Assembly: GCF_001667145.1 (NCBI RefSeq)
Contig: NZ_LZIF01000039.1
Location: 1 to 64,000 of the forward strand
DNA from: Mycobacterium sp. 852002-51971_SCH5477799-a
Lineage (GTDB): Bacteria; Actinomycetota; Actinomycetes; Mycobacteriales; Mycobacteriaceae
Reading direction: 5' to 3'
DNA: 64,000 bases
Shown here: positions 35,795 through 45,465 of the stretch, piece by piece
Layout: the number at the start of each line of letters is the position of its first letter
Numbering within the stretch: the stretch's first letter is position 1
The notes under the pieces: generated by a model
Database searches by the model: none
Told to the model about the DNA's origin: nothing
Seen by the model: only the letters and a program-made list of their open reading frames with translations
Made by a program: the position numbers and the translations under genes

Positions 35795-36455
35795 TTGGCG
35801 TTCCTTTTCGGGGTGGCACGGTCAGGGTAAAGGGTTGCAGCCCAACGGCTTCCGCCGGTGGTCCGGCTTTTGACAGCCGCTCGGCGCGGCGCGCTTCCTG
35901 ATCTGTTGCGGCGGGCAGGGTCTCGCAGACCGCCGCTACCGTCGGCTCGTAGACCGACTTGGCGTCCGCGAGGGCGCCACGCAGCACCTCGATGGGCACG
36001 CGATGCTGGTCTAGCAGTCGCCGGCCGACCTCGGGATCGACGGTGGCGGCGAATTCGAGCACCACGGTCAGATGATCCGGGGCCTCGCCGCCCGGCGGTT
36101 GTACACCCGCCTCGCGGTAGGCGGTGGCGAACGCCAGCATCTCCCGACCCCGGTTGCGGGTGTCCCCCGCGGTCCAGTAGGTCAGGTACATCGTGCAGCG
36201 CCGGCGCATGTCGAAGGTGGCGACGTAGTCCATCCCGGCGGCCATCGGCTCGCGGGTCCGCAACGACGCCACCGTTTCCCCAAGAAGCGCCGCCGCGGAA
36301 CCGCTGATATGGCGCAGCAACTCGTCGACGGCGTCCAGTCGCTCGGCCAATCCGTCGTCCGGGTAGGCCAGCAGCAGCGATGCCGCCTGCCATACCAGGC
36401 GATCCTGCATCGCCCTGCCGCTGGAGCGCTCACGGAGCGCCGAAAGCAATTTCAT
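35787..36455 (-). CDS. narJ: Nitrate reductase assembly chaperone NarJ
   Basis: A 222-residue all-alpha NarJ/TorD-family chaperone that inserts the molybdenum cofactor into NarG before membrane docking. Typical motifs are SLLLAYPDD near residue 30, YVATFDMRRRCTMYLTYWTAGDTRNRG and LPDHL-type DHLTVVLEFAA. The ATG overlaps the narH stop by four bases and narI overlaps its end, so the operon is tightly coupled. Confidence 0.94.
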   Translation of the reverse strand: MKLLSALRERSSGRAMQDRLVWQAASLLLAYPDDGLAERLDAVDELLRHISGSAAALLGETVASLRTREPMAAGMDYVATFDMRRRCTMYLTYWTAGDTRNRGREMLAFATAYREAGVQPPGGEAPDHLTVVLEFAATVDPEVGRRLLDQHRVPIEVLRGALADAKSVYEPTVAAVCETLPAATDQEARRAERLSKAGPPAEAVGLQPFTLTVPPRKGTPSV

Positions 36456-38065
36456 CGGTGCTGCTCTTCGGGAAACATTCCGGCGGGCACCTGGCCGCCG
36501 TCCCAGTTGAGCAGGTTCACCCGCGTCGATCGACGGCTGTTGGCCGGATCGTCGCCGCGCTGCTTAAGGGTGTGGAAGGTCTCCACCGACACCACCGCAT
36601 CCGACTCGTACATCCCCGGCCCGCCCTCACCCGTCAATGAGCAGCCCATGTCCTCGAGCTCGCGGGCCTGCGGCGCGAACGCGGTCGGAATAACATAGCG
36701 CTCTTCGTATTTCGCAATGGCGAGCAACCGGTACATCTCATAGATCTCTTCTTCGGTCAGGCCGACCGAATGCGGGATGTGGGGCTGAGTTTCACGACCG
36801 AGGTTGATGTCGCGCATGTAGGAGCGCATCGCCGCCAGCCGCCGCAGCACGCCTTCGACCACGGCGGTATCACCGGCGGTGAACAGTTCGGCCAGGTACT
36901 GCATCGGAATGCGCAGCGCGTCGAGCGCGCCGAACAGGTTGCCGATGTCTTCCCCGTCGTGCCCGTCGCGGCTGACCGCGTCGACCACCGGCGACAGCGG
37001 CGGGATGTACCAAACCATCGGCATGGTCCGGTATTCCGGGTGCAGCGGCAGCGCCACCTTGTAGGTGTGGATCAGCGCATATATCGGGGAACGCTGCGCG
37101 GCCTCGATCCACTCGTCCGGGATGCCCTCTGCCCGCGCGCCCGTGATGACCTGCGGATCGTTGGGGTCCAGGAGGATCTCGCACTGCGCCTGGTAGAGAT
37201 CGGTGTCTTTTTCCACCGACGCCGCTTCCAGCACCCGATCGGCGTCGTAGAGGACCACTCCCAGGTAGCGCAGCCGCCCCACGCAGGTCTCCGAGCAGAT
37301 GGTCGGCAGGCCGACCTCCATCCGCGGGTAGCACAGCGTGCACTTCTCGGCCTTGCCTGTCTTGTGGTTGAAATAGACCTTTTTGTAAGGACATCCGGAC
37401 ACACACATCCGCCAGCCGCGGCAGCGGTCCTGGTCGACCAGCACGATGCCGTCCTCGCTGCGCTTGTACATCGCGCCCGACGGGCACGACGCGACGCAGG
37501 AGGGGTTGAGGCAGTGCTCGCAGATCCGGGGCAGGTAGAACATGAACGTTTCTTCGAGCGAGAGTTTGATCTCCTCGTTGATCTTCTTCAGGATCGGGTC
37601 TTCGGCCAGGATCTCCGACGAGCCGGACAGGTTGTCGTCCCAGTTCGGTCCCCACGAAATCTTCATCGGCTCACCGCTGATCAGGCTTTTGGGTGCGGCT
37701 GTCGGGAAGGTGTCCCCCGCGGGTGCGGTGGTCAGGTTCTCGTAGTCGTAGGTCCACGGCTCGTAGTAGTCGCCGATGACGGGCAACTTCGGATTGGCGA
37801 AAATCCGCAACAGCTTCTGGATGCGGCCGCCGTCCCGCAGCCGCAGCCGGCCCTTCTTGTCACGGATCCAGCCGCCGCGCCACTTCTCCTGGTCCTCGTA
37901 GGTGCGTGGATAGCCTTGTCCGGGACGGGTTTCCACGTTGTTGAACCACACATACTCGGTACCGGGTCGGTTGGTCCACGCCTGCTTGCACGTCACCGAG
38001 CAGGTGTGACAACCGATGCATTTGTCGAGGTTCATCACCATCGCCAACTGCGCCATGACCTTCAT
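36452..38065 (-). CDS. narH: Nitrate reductase beta subunit NarH
   Basis: A 537-residue iron-sulfur protein that relays electrons from NarI to NarG. It has four Cys clusters: CIGCHTCSVTC near residue 16, CEHCLNPSCVASC, CRGWRMCVSGCPYKKVYFNHKTGKAEKC and CSETC; the Trp in CRGWRMC marks the [3Fe-4S] ligand set. The N-terminus MKVMAQLAMVMNLDKCIGC matches Rv1162. It starts 34 bp after narG. Confidence 0.96.
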   Translation of the reverse strand: MKVMAQLAMVMNLDKCIGCHTCSVTCKQAWTNRPGTEYVWFNNVETRPGQGYPRTYEDQEKWRGGWIRDKKGRLRLRDGGRIQKLLRIFANPKLPVIGDYYEPWTYDYENLTTAPAGDTFPTAAPKSLISGEPMKISWGPNWDDNLSGSSEILAEDPILKKINEEIKLSLEETFMFYLPRICEHCLNPSCVASCPSGAMYKRSEDGIVLVDQDRCRGWRMCVSGCPYKKVYFNHKTGKAEKCTLCYPRMEVGLPTICSETCVGRLRYLGVVLYDADRVLEAASVEKDTDLYQAQCEILLDPNDPQVITGARAEGIPDEWIEAAQRSPIYALIHTYKVALPLHPEYRTMPMVWYIPPLSPVVDAVSRDGHDGEDIGNLFGALDALRIPMQYLAELFTAGDTAVVEGVLRRLAAMRSYMRDINLGRETQPHIPHSVGLTEEEIYEMYRLLAIAKYEERYVIPTAFAPQARELEDMGCSLTGEGGPGMYESDAVVSVETFHTLKQRGDDPANSRRSTRVNLLNWDGGQVPAGMFPEEQHR

Positions 38066-38099
38066 CGCGGTCCCCCATCCCGCGTCGTGTTGGTGCGCA

Positions 38100-41000
38100 T
38101 CAGTACTGCACCTCCTGGCTGCGGCGGCGCACGACGGTCACTTCGTCGCGCTGGTTGCCGGTCGGACCCATGTAGTTGAACGCGAACGCGTGTTGCCCGT
38201 AACCCCCGGCCAGGTGGCTGGGCTTGATGCGCACCCGGGTGAGCGCATTGTGGTTGCCGCCGCGCTTGTTGTTGATCTCCGAACGCGGGGTGTCCACCGT
38301 GCGCTCCTGGACGTGGTAGACGAAAACCACCCCGTCGGGCATCCGGTGCGAGACGATCGCCCGGCACACGTAGATGCCGTTGGCGTTGACGGCCTCGACC
38401 CAATCATTGTCGTGCACTTGAATTTTCGCCGCATCGCCTGGGCTCATCCACATCGTCGGGCCACCACGGGACAACGACAGCATGTACAGGTTGTCCTGGT
38501 AGGTGGAGTGGAACGACCATTTCGAGTGCGGCGTCAGGTAGCGCACCGTGAGCCCGATTCCGTCCTCGGTCGGGCCCAGCGTGGGCTGGCCGAACAACCG
38601 GGTCATGTCTAGGGGCGGGCGGAACACCGGCAGGTGCTCGCCGAGTTCCTCGACCCAGTCGTGCGCCAGATAGAAATGCATCCGGCCGGTCAGGGTGTGG
38701 AACGGTTTGAGGTTTTCGATGTTGATGGTGAACGGCGCGTAACGGCGGCCGCCCGTCTCGCTGCCGGACCATTCCGGGCTGGTGATCACGGGGACCGGAC
38801 GTGCCTGGGTGTCGGCATAGCTGATACGGCGGTCTTCGCTGCCCTCGGCCAGATGCACCAGCCGCTGCCCGGTGCGCTTCTCCAGTTCGTGGAAGCCTTC
38901 GACCGCGAGGCGGCCGTTGGTCGTCCCCGACAGCAACAACAGCACGTCGGCCATCCGTGCGGCGGTGGTAATGGCCGGACGACCCGCGGCCACACCGGAC
39001 TTCAGCACCCCGAACTTCGCCGACAGTTCCTCGACCTCCCGGAAGGGGTGCACCGTGACCCCCTTGGTGGTCACGCCGAACTTGTCGACAAGCGGACCCA
39101 GCGCCAGCCACTTGTCGTAAATGGCGGTGTAATCTCGCTCCACCGCGGTGAGCTTGCCCATTGTCCGCCCCGGCACCGGCGTCGCACCGGTGTGCAACCA
39201 GTCGTCCTCTGTGCCGTCGGGATAGGCCATCGCCTCCGGGGTGTCATGCTGCAGCGCGGTGAGCACGACATCGGTGCGAGTGCCCAGATGATCCTTGGCC
39301 ATGGCACTGAAGGCGCGGGCGATGGCACCGAAAGCGTCGAAGTCGGAACGCGTTTCCCATGGCGGATCGGTTGCGGCGCTGAACGCGTGGACGTAGGGGT
39401 GCATGTCGGTGCTGGAGATATCGGCCTTCTCATACCAGGTCGCCGCCGGCAGCACGACGTCGGACACCAGCGTCGTCGAGGTCATCCGGAAGTCGATCGA
39501 CATCATCAGGTCGAGCTTGCCCTCGGGAATGTCCCCGTCGCACGTCACATCGACGGGCCGTACCCCGTCCTCGGGAGGCTGCGCCTGCACATTGGAGTCG
39601 GTTCCCAAGAGATGGCGCAGAAAGTATTCACCGCCCTTGCCCGACGACCCAATCAGGTTGGCGCGCCACACGGTAAGGACTCGCGGCCAATTGACGGGAT
39701 TATCGGGATCGGTGACGGCGAGCTTGAGTTTGCGCTGGCCGAGCTGTTCGGCGACGTAGTCGGCGATGTCGCGATCGGCGGCGCGCGCCTCGTCGGCGAC
39801 ATCGAGGCTGGACCGGTCGAACTGGGGATAGAACGGGCTCCAGCCCATGGCCGTCGCCGAGGCCAGCAAGTCCATGGTGTGCTTGCCCGCGAATCGGCCC
39901 CGGCCCACCGGGCTGGCCAGTTTATCGGCCGCGTAGCCGTCGTAACGCCATTGGTTGGTGTGCGCATACCAGTAGGAGGCGCCGGGCACCTGGCGCGGCG
40001 GCCGCACCCAGTCGGTGGCCATCGCCATCGTCTGAAAACCGGTGAGCGGGCGTACCTTTTCCTGGCCGACGTAGTGGGCCCAGCCCCCGCCGTTGCGGCC
40101 CATCGACCCGGTCAGCATCAGCAGCGCCAGCACCGCGCGGTAGATGGCGTCGCCGTGAAACCACTGACAGATTCCGCTGCCCATGATGATCATGGAGCGG
40201 CCGCCGGATTCCTCCGCATTGCGCGCGAATTCCCTTGCCACCCGGATGGCCTGGGCGGCCGAGACGCCGGTGATCGCCTCCTGCCATGCCGGGGTGTTCT
40301 GCTGGGTCGCGTCGTCGTAGCCGGTGGGCCATTCGCCCGGCAATCCCGGCCGTGCCACCCCGTATTGGGCGAGCATCAGGTCGAAGACGGTGCACACCAG
40401 GTGCTTACCGATGCGGCGCACCGGAACGCCGCGCGTTACGGTCGTGCCCTCGCCGTCGACCGTGTCAAAGCTGGGCAGGTGGACGAGCGCAGTGCCGTCA
40501 TCCCCGTTGCGGCCGTGCGCGTCTCGCACGCTGAGTGCGGGAGTCAGGTCGCCGAGATCGAGGTTCCACTTGCCGACCCCCGACTCGCCATACCGGAATC
40601 CCAGGGAACCGTGCGGCACCACAACCGAATCGGTCGTCTCGTCCAGCACCGCTGGCTTGAGCGCGGCGTTCTCGACGGCCTCCCCCAAATCCGCTGCCGT
40701 GAGGTTCTTTCCCGGCACCAGCATGTCGCCGCGTTCTTCCAGCTTGATCAGGAACGGCAGGTCGGTGTAGCGGCGGGAATAGTCGATGAAGAACGGAACC
40801 TGCTTGCGCACATAGCATTCCGAGAGGATGACGTGGCCCATCGCCATGGCCAGCGCCCCGTCGGTGCCGGCCGCACAGGGCATCCACTCGTCGGCGAATT
40901 TGGTGTTGTCGGCGTAATCGGGGCTGACGGTCACCACCTTGGTGCCGCGGTAGCGCGCCTCGGCCATCCAGTGCGCATCGGGCGTGCGGGTGATCGGGAC

Positions 41001-41798
41001 ATTGGAGCCCCACATCATCAAATACGCCGCGTCCCACCAATCGCCGGATTCGGGCACATCAGTCTGGTCGCCGAACACCTGCGGTGAGGCCACCGGGAGA
41101 TCGGCGTACCAGTCGTAGAACGACGTCATGGGAGCGCCGATCAACTCGAAGAACCGCGACCCGGCGGTGTAGGACACCATCGACATCGCCGGGATCGGAG
41201 AGAAACCGGCGACGCGGTCCGGACCGTAGGTTTTGATCGTGTGCACGTGGGCGGCGGCGATCAGCTCGGTGGCCTCGGCCCACGTGACCCGAACCAGCCC
41301 GCCCTTCCCACGGGCCTGCTGATAGCGGCGACGGCGTTCGGGATCGGCCTGGATGTCGGCCCATGCCAGCACCGGATCGCCGAGCCGTGCCTTGGCCTCC
41401 CGGTACATTTCGACCAGCACGCCGCGGGCGTAGGGGTAGCGCACGCGGGTCGGCGAATAGCTGTACCACGAGAACGACGCACCACGCGGACAGCCGCGGG
41501 GCTCATACTCGGGCCGGTCCGGCCCCACCGACGGGTAGTCGGTCTGCTGGGTCTCCCAGGTGATGATCCCGTCTTTGACGTAGATCTTCCACGAGCACGA
41601 CCCGGTGCAGTTCACCCCGTGCGTCGAGCGCACCACCTTGTCATGGCTCCACCGATCGCGGTAGAACACGTCGGCTTCGCGGCCGCCCTCGCGCGTGACC
41701 GTGCGCAGGTCGGCCGAGATCTCGCCCGGCGTGAAGAAGCGCCCGCTCCGCTCCAAGAGCTCCTCGAGCGCTCCGCCAATGTGAGGTGTGACAGTCAA
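38100..41798 (-). CDS. narG: Nitrate reductase alpha subunit NarG
   Basis: A 1232-residue molybdenum bis-MGD catalytic subunit reducing nitrate to nitrite on the cytoplasmic side. The FS0 cluster motif HGVNCTGSCSWKIYVKDG lies near residue 59, and the DYPSVGPDRPEYEPRGCPRGA segment is typical of NarG. The start is TTG 41798 with AGGAGGAG about 9 bases upstream, rare but well supported. As in M. tuberculosis (Rv1161-Rv1164) the order is G-H-J-I. It supports nitrate respiration and redox balance under hypoxia. Confidence 0.96.
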   Translation of the reverse strand: MTVTPHIGGALEELLERSGRFFTPGEISADLRTVTREGGREADVFYRDRWSHDKVVRSTHGVNCTGSCSWKIYVKDGIITWETQQTDYPSVGPDRPEYEPRGCPRGASFSWYSYSPTRVRYPYARGVLVEMYREAKARLGDPVLAWADIQADPERRRRYQQARGKGGLVRVTWAEATELIAAAHVHTIKTYGPDRVAGFSPIPAMSMVSYTAGSRFFELIGAPMTSFYDWYADLPVASPQVFGDQTDVPESGDWWDAAYLMMWGSNVPITRTPDAHWMAEARYRGTKVVTVSPDYADNTKFADEWMPCAAGTDGALAMAMGHVILSECYVRKQVPFFIDYSRRYTDLPFLIKLEERGDMLVPGKNLTAADLGEAVENAALKPAVLDETTDSVVVPHGSLGFRYGESGVGKWNLDLGDLTPALSVRDAHGRNGDDGTALVHLPSFDTVDGEGTTVTRGVPVRRIGKHLVCTVFDLMLAQYGVARPGLPGEWPTGYDDATQQNTPAWQEAITGVSAAQAIRVAREFARNAEESGGRSMIIMGSGICQWFHGDAIYRAVLALLMLTGSMGRNGGGWAHYVGQEKVRPLTGFQTMAMATDWVRPPRQVPGASYWYAHTNQWRYDGYAADKLASPVGRGRFAGKHTMDLLASATAMGWSPFYPQFDRSSLDVADEARAADRDIADYVAEQLGQRKLKLAVTDPDNPVNWPRVLTVWRANLIGSSGKGGEYFLRHLLGTDSNVQAQPPEDGVRPVDVTCDGDIPEGKLDLMMSIDFRMTSTTLVSDVVLPAATWYEKADISSTDMHPYVHAFSAATDPPWETRSDFDAFGAIARAFSAMAKDHLGTRTDVVLTALQHDTPEAMAYPDGTEDDWLHTGATPVPGRTMGKLTAVERDYTAIYDKWLALGPLVDKFGVTTKGVTVHPFREVEELSAKFGVLKSGVAAGRPAITTAARMADVLLLLSGTTNGRLAVEGFHELEKRTGQRLVHLAEGSEDRRISYADTQARPVPVITSPEWSGSETGGRRYAPFTINIENLKPFHTLTGRMHFYLAHDWVEELGEHLPVFRPPLDMTRLFGQPTLGPTEDGIGLTVRYLTPHSKWSFHSTYQDNLYMLSLSRGGPTMWMSPGDAAKIQVHDNDWVEAVNANGIYVCRAIVSHRMPDGVVFVYHVQERTVDTPRSEINNKRGGNHNALTRVRIKPSHLAGGYGQHAFAFNYMGPTGNQRDEVTVVRRRSQEVQY

Positions 41799-42256
41799 GA
41801 AGTACTCCTCCTATTCGGTAGCGTCGCGCCTCGTCGCCATGCCGTGCGTTCGGCCCCGTGGACGTTGTGTCCGGCACTCAGCCCAGTGATCCACGCGCCC
41901 GCACCAGCTCGGATCGGCTCAACGCGGCAGTGCAGGCCCACGGGCTGGAAGGCAATACAGCACCAGCATAGGTCTGCACCGGGTGCGAAATCAGGTCCAC
42001 CGCGCGTGGGCAGTTCTTCGAAAAAAGCATCATGAGCATGGGTTTTTGCGCACGGGTAAGCCGCCCGGCCCGGCACTGTGGCCGCGGCGGCACAGTCTGA
42101 ACAAACATTCGGCTCGCTATCGGCACGCACATTCAGGACAGCTTCGTGTGGCGTCGTTATTACAAGTCATATTGTTCTATTCAGTTCACCGCGAAGACCT
42201 GCAACGCGCCTGTACATAAGCTGCCGGAAGTCTGTGGACTTGTTATGAGGCAGCCG
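41799..42256. other. Long narG leader/promoter region
   Basis: These 458 bp separate mutT2 from narG on the same strand. There is an AT-rich core around 42155-42185 with an inverted repeat ACAA-N6-TTGT (42162-42175), and a run of six A at about 42019-42024. An open frame of 111 codons (41795-42130, minus) with several Cys ends across the narG start but has weak codon preference, so I do not call it. In M. tuberculosis expression of this operon depends on a promoter base about 215 bp upstream of narG; an equivalent cannot be placed by eye. Confidence 0.45.
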
Positions 42257-42646
42257 TCAAAGGGCCCGGGTCAGGTCTTCCAGCCAGCCACGATCGGCCG
42301 GCACCCAGTCGAGATCGTGCAGCTCAGCCGCCGTAATCCAGCGCAACGCCCGGTGGTCTCGGGCGTCGGGTTCGCCCCCGATCAGTCGCACACGGTAGGC
42401 CCGCAGCGTGAGGCCCTCCACCGCGATGTCGTCGCCCAGCCGATCGCCCACTGCGAGGTCGCCGGCCGCAAGGCCCAGCTCCTCGACCAACTCGCGGGCC
42501 AGCGCGTCGCGCTCCGTTTCACCGGACGCCACCTTGCCCCCGGGCAGTTCCCAGCGACCGGCCAGCTCCGGCGGACGGGCGCGCTGTGCCACGAAGACCT
42601 TGGAGTCGCAGATCAAGGCGCCGGCGACGACGATCTGGGTCGGCAT
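42257..42646 (-). CDS. mutT2: Nudix hydrolase MutT2
   Basis: A 129-residue Nudix pyrophosphatase with the complete Nudix box GKVASGETERDALARELVEEL near residues 36-56. It hydrolyses oxidised or methylated nucleotides such as 8-oxo-dGTP and dCTP, protecting the nucleotide pool. ATG 42646 (MPTQIVVAGALI) aligns with M. tuberculosis MutT2 (Rv1160); a longer upstream frame is not supported. The promoter seems to be the TATACC palindrome just upstream, giving a leader of only a few bases. Confidence 0.92.
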   Translation of the reverse strand: MPTQIVVAGALICDSKVFVAQRARPPELAGRWELPGGKVASGETERDALARELVEELGLAAGDLAVGDRLGDDIAVEGLTLRAYRVRLIGGEPDARDHRALRWITAAELHDLDWVPADRGWLEDLTRAL

Positions 42647-42651
42647 GGCCA

Positions 42652-42668
42652 GTGACGGTATACCGTCG
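42652..42668 (-). promoter_or_regulatory. Palindrome GACGGTATACCGTC before mutT2
   Basis: A 14-bp perfect palindrome (42654-42667) ends 7 bp before the mutT2 ATG. The same 17 bases recur at 43715-43731 before phhB. It contains TATACC, which would serve as -10 for a near-leaderless mRNA. Confidence 0.55.
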
Positions 42669-42859
42669 GGGCCCTCGGCTGGGCGACGCCCTCGGTCCGC
42701 GCAGGCCGACGTCGGCCCCCGGCGGCACCAAACCCCCGGTGAGGTGAATCGAATTTCCTTGCAGCACAACGGCTCTCTTACGTTTTGAGCGCGACCGTGG
42801 GATACTCGATTCTAGTCGTTCCTTATCTCTAATGGGCACTTCCAGGAATGGGGTTGGCA

Positions 42860-43633
42860 ATGAGCACCGGACCCGCAAAGACGTTCTCCCGCACCTTCAG
42901 GGGCTATGACACGGCCGCGGTCGATGCCTACATCGAAGTGTTGCTCGCCAAGCAGCAGTTCCTCATCGAGGAGGTTCAGAACCTCAGGGCCCAGCGAAAC
43001 GAGGCCGGCGATGAAGCGGCCGCGCTGCGGATTGAAGTCGCGTGCCTCACGGATGAGGTTGCGCTCCTCTCGGACACCTCGCCGTCGCCGTACGCGATGC
43101 AACATCGGATGGCGAAGTTGCTGCGGCGTGCGCTCGATGAGATCTCCCAGATGCAGAGCGAATCGCGTGCCGAGGTAGAAGCCCTGATCGCCCAGGCCGA
43201 GGCCGAGACCGAGGTCGCCCAGCGAGAGCACCGGGAATTGCTGGCCGACATCGCCGCGCAGCGCAAGGCGCTGGAGACGGAGTGCGCGGCCACCAGGAGA
43301 GAGTTCGACGCCGAACTCGCCCGGATGCGTGCTGAAGCCCAATCATCGATCGATCAGGCGTGGCAGGAAGCCCAGCAGGAGCGCGAACAACTTATCGCCG
43401 ACGCAAAACAGAGAGCTCGTCATTCCGATGAGCAGGCGCGCGCAACGCTGACCGAGGCGAATCAGCAACGAATCATGATCCTGGAGGAATTGATGGGCGT
43501 CGCCCGCGACCTGCAGCGGGTTCCGGACATCCTCGAGTCGGCATACCAGGAACGAAACAACCCGCCGGAGGAAAGCGTCGTCGTGCAGCTGGATCCGAAA
43601 ACTCAGACGCCGGGTCCCGCCGTTGCCTCCTAG
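42860..43633 (+). CDS. DivIVA-domain coiled-coil protein
   Basis: A 257-residue protein with an N-terminal DivIVA-like motif (FSRTFRGYDTAAVDAYIEVLL), then a long, almost continuous coiled coil (about 30-220) rich in Glu, Gln, Arg and Ala, and a short acidic/proline tail. DivIVA-like proteins (Wag31, SepIVA) mark poles or septa and organise cell-wall growth in mycobacteria. ATG 42860 is preferred over 42848 because GGGG lies at proper distance. Divergent from mutT2. I recall no H37Rv gene at this spot. Confidence 0.8.
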   Translation: MSTGPAKTFSRTFRGYDTAAVDAYIEVLLAKQQFLIEEVQNLRAQRNEAGDEAAALRIEVACLTDEVALLSDTSPSPYAMQHRMAKLLRRALDEISQMQSESRAEVEALIAQAEAETEVAQREHRELLADIAAQRKALETECAATRREFDAELARMRAEAQSSIDQAWQEAQQEREQLIADAKQRARHSDEQARATLTEANQQRIMILEELMGVARDLQRVPDILESAYQERNNPPEESVVVQLDPKTQTPGPAVAS

Positions 43634-43714
43634 ATAGACCACAGCGTCGGGAGGGCCGCAGATTTCCGGGTCTGTCTCTAACCCACGATCAGCTGCGAAA
43701 TCATCTCCTGGCCG

Positions 43715-43731
43715 GTGACGGTATACCGTCG
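43715..43731 (+). promoter_or_regulatory. Palindrome GACGGTATACCGTC before phhB
   Basis: A second, identical copy of the 17-base element upstream of mutT2. The palindrome (43717-43730) ends 5 bp before the phhB ATG, placing TATACC at leaderless -10 distance. Confidence 0.55.
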
Positions 43732-43735
43732 AGCT

Positions 43736-44020
43736 ATGGCTGTGTTAACGGATGAGCAAGTGGACGCCGCACTGCCCGATCTCACCGGATGGGAGCGCGC
43801 CGACGGCGCCCTGCGCCGCTCGATCAAATTTCCGAGCTTTCTCGCCGGCATCGATGCCGTGCGCCGGGTGGGCGAGCACGCGGAGAGCAAGGACCATCAT
43901 CCCGACATCGATATCCGTTGGCGGACGGTAACTTTCGCTCTCGTCACGCACTCCGAGGGCGGCATCACCAAAAACGACATCGACATGGCCCGCGACATCA
44001 ACGGCATCGTCGACAACTAG
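43736..44020 (+). CDS. phhB: Pterin-4a-carbinolamine dehydratase
   Basis: A 94-residue PCD/DCoH-fold enzyme that dehydrates 4a-hydroxytetrahydropterin. The catalytic His motif [15 protein letters not shown] and the [15 protein letters not shown] strand are intact. ATG 43736 ([10 protein letters not shown]) gives the same length I recall for Rv1159A. Its stop codon shares the bases CTAG with the stop of the convergent pimE. Confidence 0.93.
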   Translation: MAVLTDEQVDAALPDLTGWERADGALRRSIKFPSFLAGIDAVRRVGEHAESKDHHPDIDIRWRTVTFALVTHSEGGITKNDIDMARDINGIVDN

Positions 44021-45351
44021 AGCGCGGCCGGGCGCTGCTGCTCGGCCTCTCGGCTACCGGTTGCCGCGACCCAGATCAACGTCGCGATGGCCGCCACGAT
44101 GTAGATCAGCCCGGCCCACGCCAGGTACCACGGCCGGCTTATCTGCCAGATGGTCGGCTGGGCGAAGCTCAGCAACCACGGCACGCCGATCAGGGTCAGG
44201 GCGAGCCAGCCCCAGCCGACAATGCCCGCTCCACTTCGCTCGCGCGCCGGGCCGTGGATCGCCCAGATCATCAGCGGTACCAGCCACACCCAGTGGTGGG
44301 TCCAGGAAATCGGTGAGAGCAGCAGCCCGAACAACTCCACCACCAGCAGCCTGCCCAGCCGATCCGAGGAGTCCAGGGCGCGCCAGGCCAGCACGGCCAG
44401 CACCGCGGTGACGGCGACGGCGACCACCAGCGACGGACCGAATCCGACGTCGTGGCCCAGGATTCGCGAAATGCCGCCGCGCCAGGATTGATTGAACGAA
44501 GTGGCGATGGGGCCTACCCGGTGGGCATCGCCCAGCAACTCGGTGAAGTAGTACCGCGTCTGATCGCCGACGACCAACACCGAAATCCCAATCGTGGCAA
44601 CGAAAACGACCGCCGAGAACACCGCCGCAGCCCACCGGCGGGCGCCGAGGAGATAGACGCCGGTGATCGCGGGGGTCAACTTGATTCCCGCCGCCACGCC
44701 GACCAGCAGCCCCGACAGCCACCACCGCGTGGTGCACACCGCCCACAGGACCGCGGTCATCAGCAACACGTTCACCTGGCCGTAGTCGAATGTGCTGCGC
44801 AGCGGCTCGATCCAGATGGCGACCGCCGTCCACAACATCGCGACGCGCCGGGCGGCGGGGGTTACCTCGCCCATCAGACGCTGGCTGAGCCGTATCGCGC
44901 CATACAGCGCGGCCATGGTCGCGATCTGCCACAGGAAGGCAACGAGACCGAATGGCAGCAGGTGCAGCGGGTAGAAGACGACGGCCGCGAACGGCGGGTA
45001 GGTGAACGGTAGCGGGAAGTCCGGCGTCTGGTCTGCGTAGACGTAGCTGTACAAGGTGCCGGGGTGATCGATCGCGGCGGATCCGCCGAGGTACACGTGC
45101 AGGTCGACGAAGTTCGCGCCGTTGGGAGCCAGGTACGTCCAGGCCAACCGAACGGCGATGCTCGCGATGAGCAGCATCGGCGCGGCCACCTGAAGGGCGC
45201 CCGCCAATCGCTGGGGCTTGGATGCCGCCGGAGCGGCCGAGGTGGTGTCTATGCGGCCGACTTTAGCGAGCGGGCTTCGCGCCGCAGCGCCGTCGTTCTT
45301 ACGGCCATCGATAAAGGGCCGTTGAAGCGCTTTTCCGGCGCATTCGGTCAC
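44017..45351 (-). CDS. pimE: Polyprenol-phosphate-mannose alpha-1,2-mannosyltransferase PimE
   Basis: A GT-C fold (GT87) membrane glycosyltransferase of about 444 residues with some ten transmembrane helices, adding the fifth mannose to PIM4 to make PIM5 and higher PIMs. The periplasmic first loop carries the catalytic Asp in [25 protein letters not shown] and [11 protein letters not shown] are strongly conserved with Rv1159. GTG 45351 is chosen because TATAGA, a likely -10, lies about 30 bp upstream; a start at 45399 would begin upstream of that -10. It works in the pathway controlled by LpqW. Confidence 0.93.
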   Translation of the reverse strand: MTECAGKALQRPFIDGRKNDGAAARSPLAKVGRIDTTSAAPAASKPQRLAGALQVAAPMLLIASIAVRLAWTYLAPNGANFVDLHVYLGGSAAIDHPGTLYSYVYADQTPDFPLPFTYPPFAAVVFYPLHLLPFGLVAFLWQIATMAALYGAIRLSQRLMGEVTPAARRVAMLWTAVAIWIEPLRSTFDYGQVNVLLMTAVLWAVCTTRWWLSGLLVGVAAGIKLTPAITGVYLLGARRWAAAVFSAVVFVATIGISVLVVGDQTRYYFTELLGDAHRVGPIATSFNQSWRGGISRILGHDVGFGPSLVVAVAVTAVLAVLAWRALDSSDRLGRLLVVELFGLLLSPISWTHHWVWLVPLMIWAIHGPARERSGAGIVGWGWLALTLIGVPWLLSFAQPTIWQISRPWYLAWAGLIYIVAAIATLIWVAATGSREAEQQRPAAL

Positions 45352-45465
45352 CGATCTCACTCGTATCCGTAACGAGTCTATAAATGCCACACGTGTCACT
45401 TGTGTCCCATCTGCATCAAAGTAACTTCAGCGGCGGGACCTGTAATCGATCAATCAGGGAGAGTC

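Noticed and set aside
36770-41087. Long plus-strand frames over narH and narG
   Set aside because: Shadows of the nitrate reductase subunits; no family resemblance.
41795-42130. Minus-strand 111-codon Cys-rich frame before narG
   Set aside because: Only moderate third-position GC, no ribosome-binding site, and a competing frame of similar quality (41878-42132). Kept only as a possible leader peptide in the findings.
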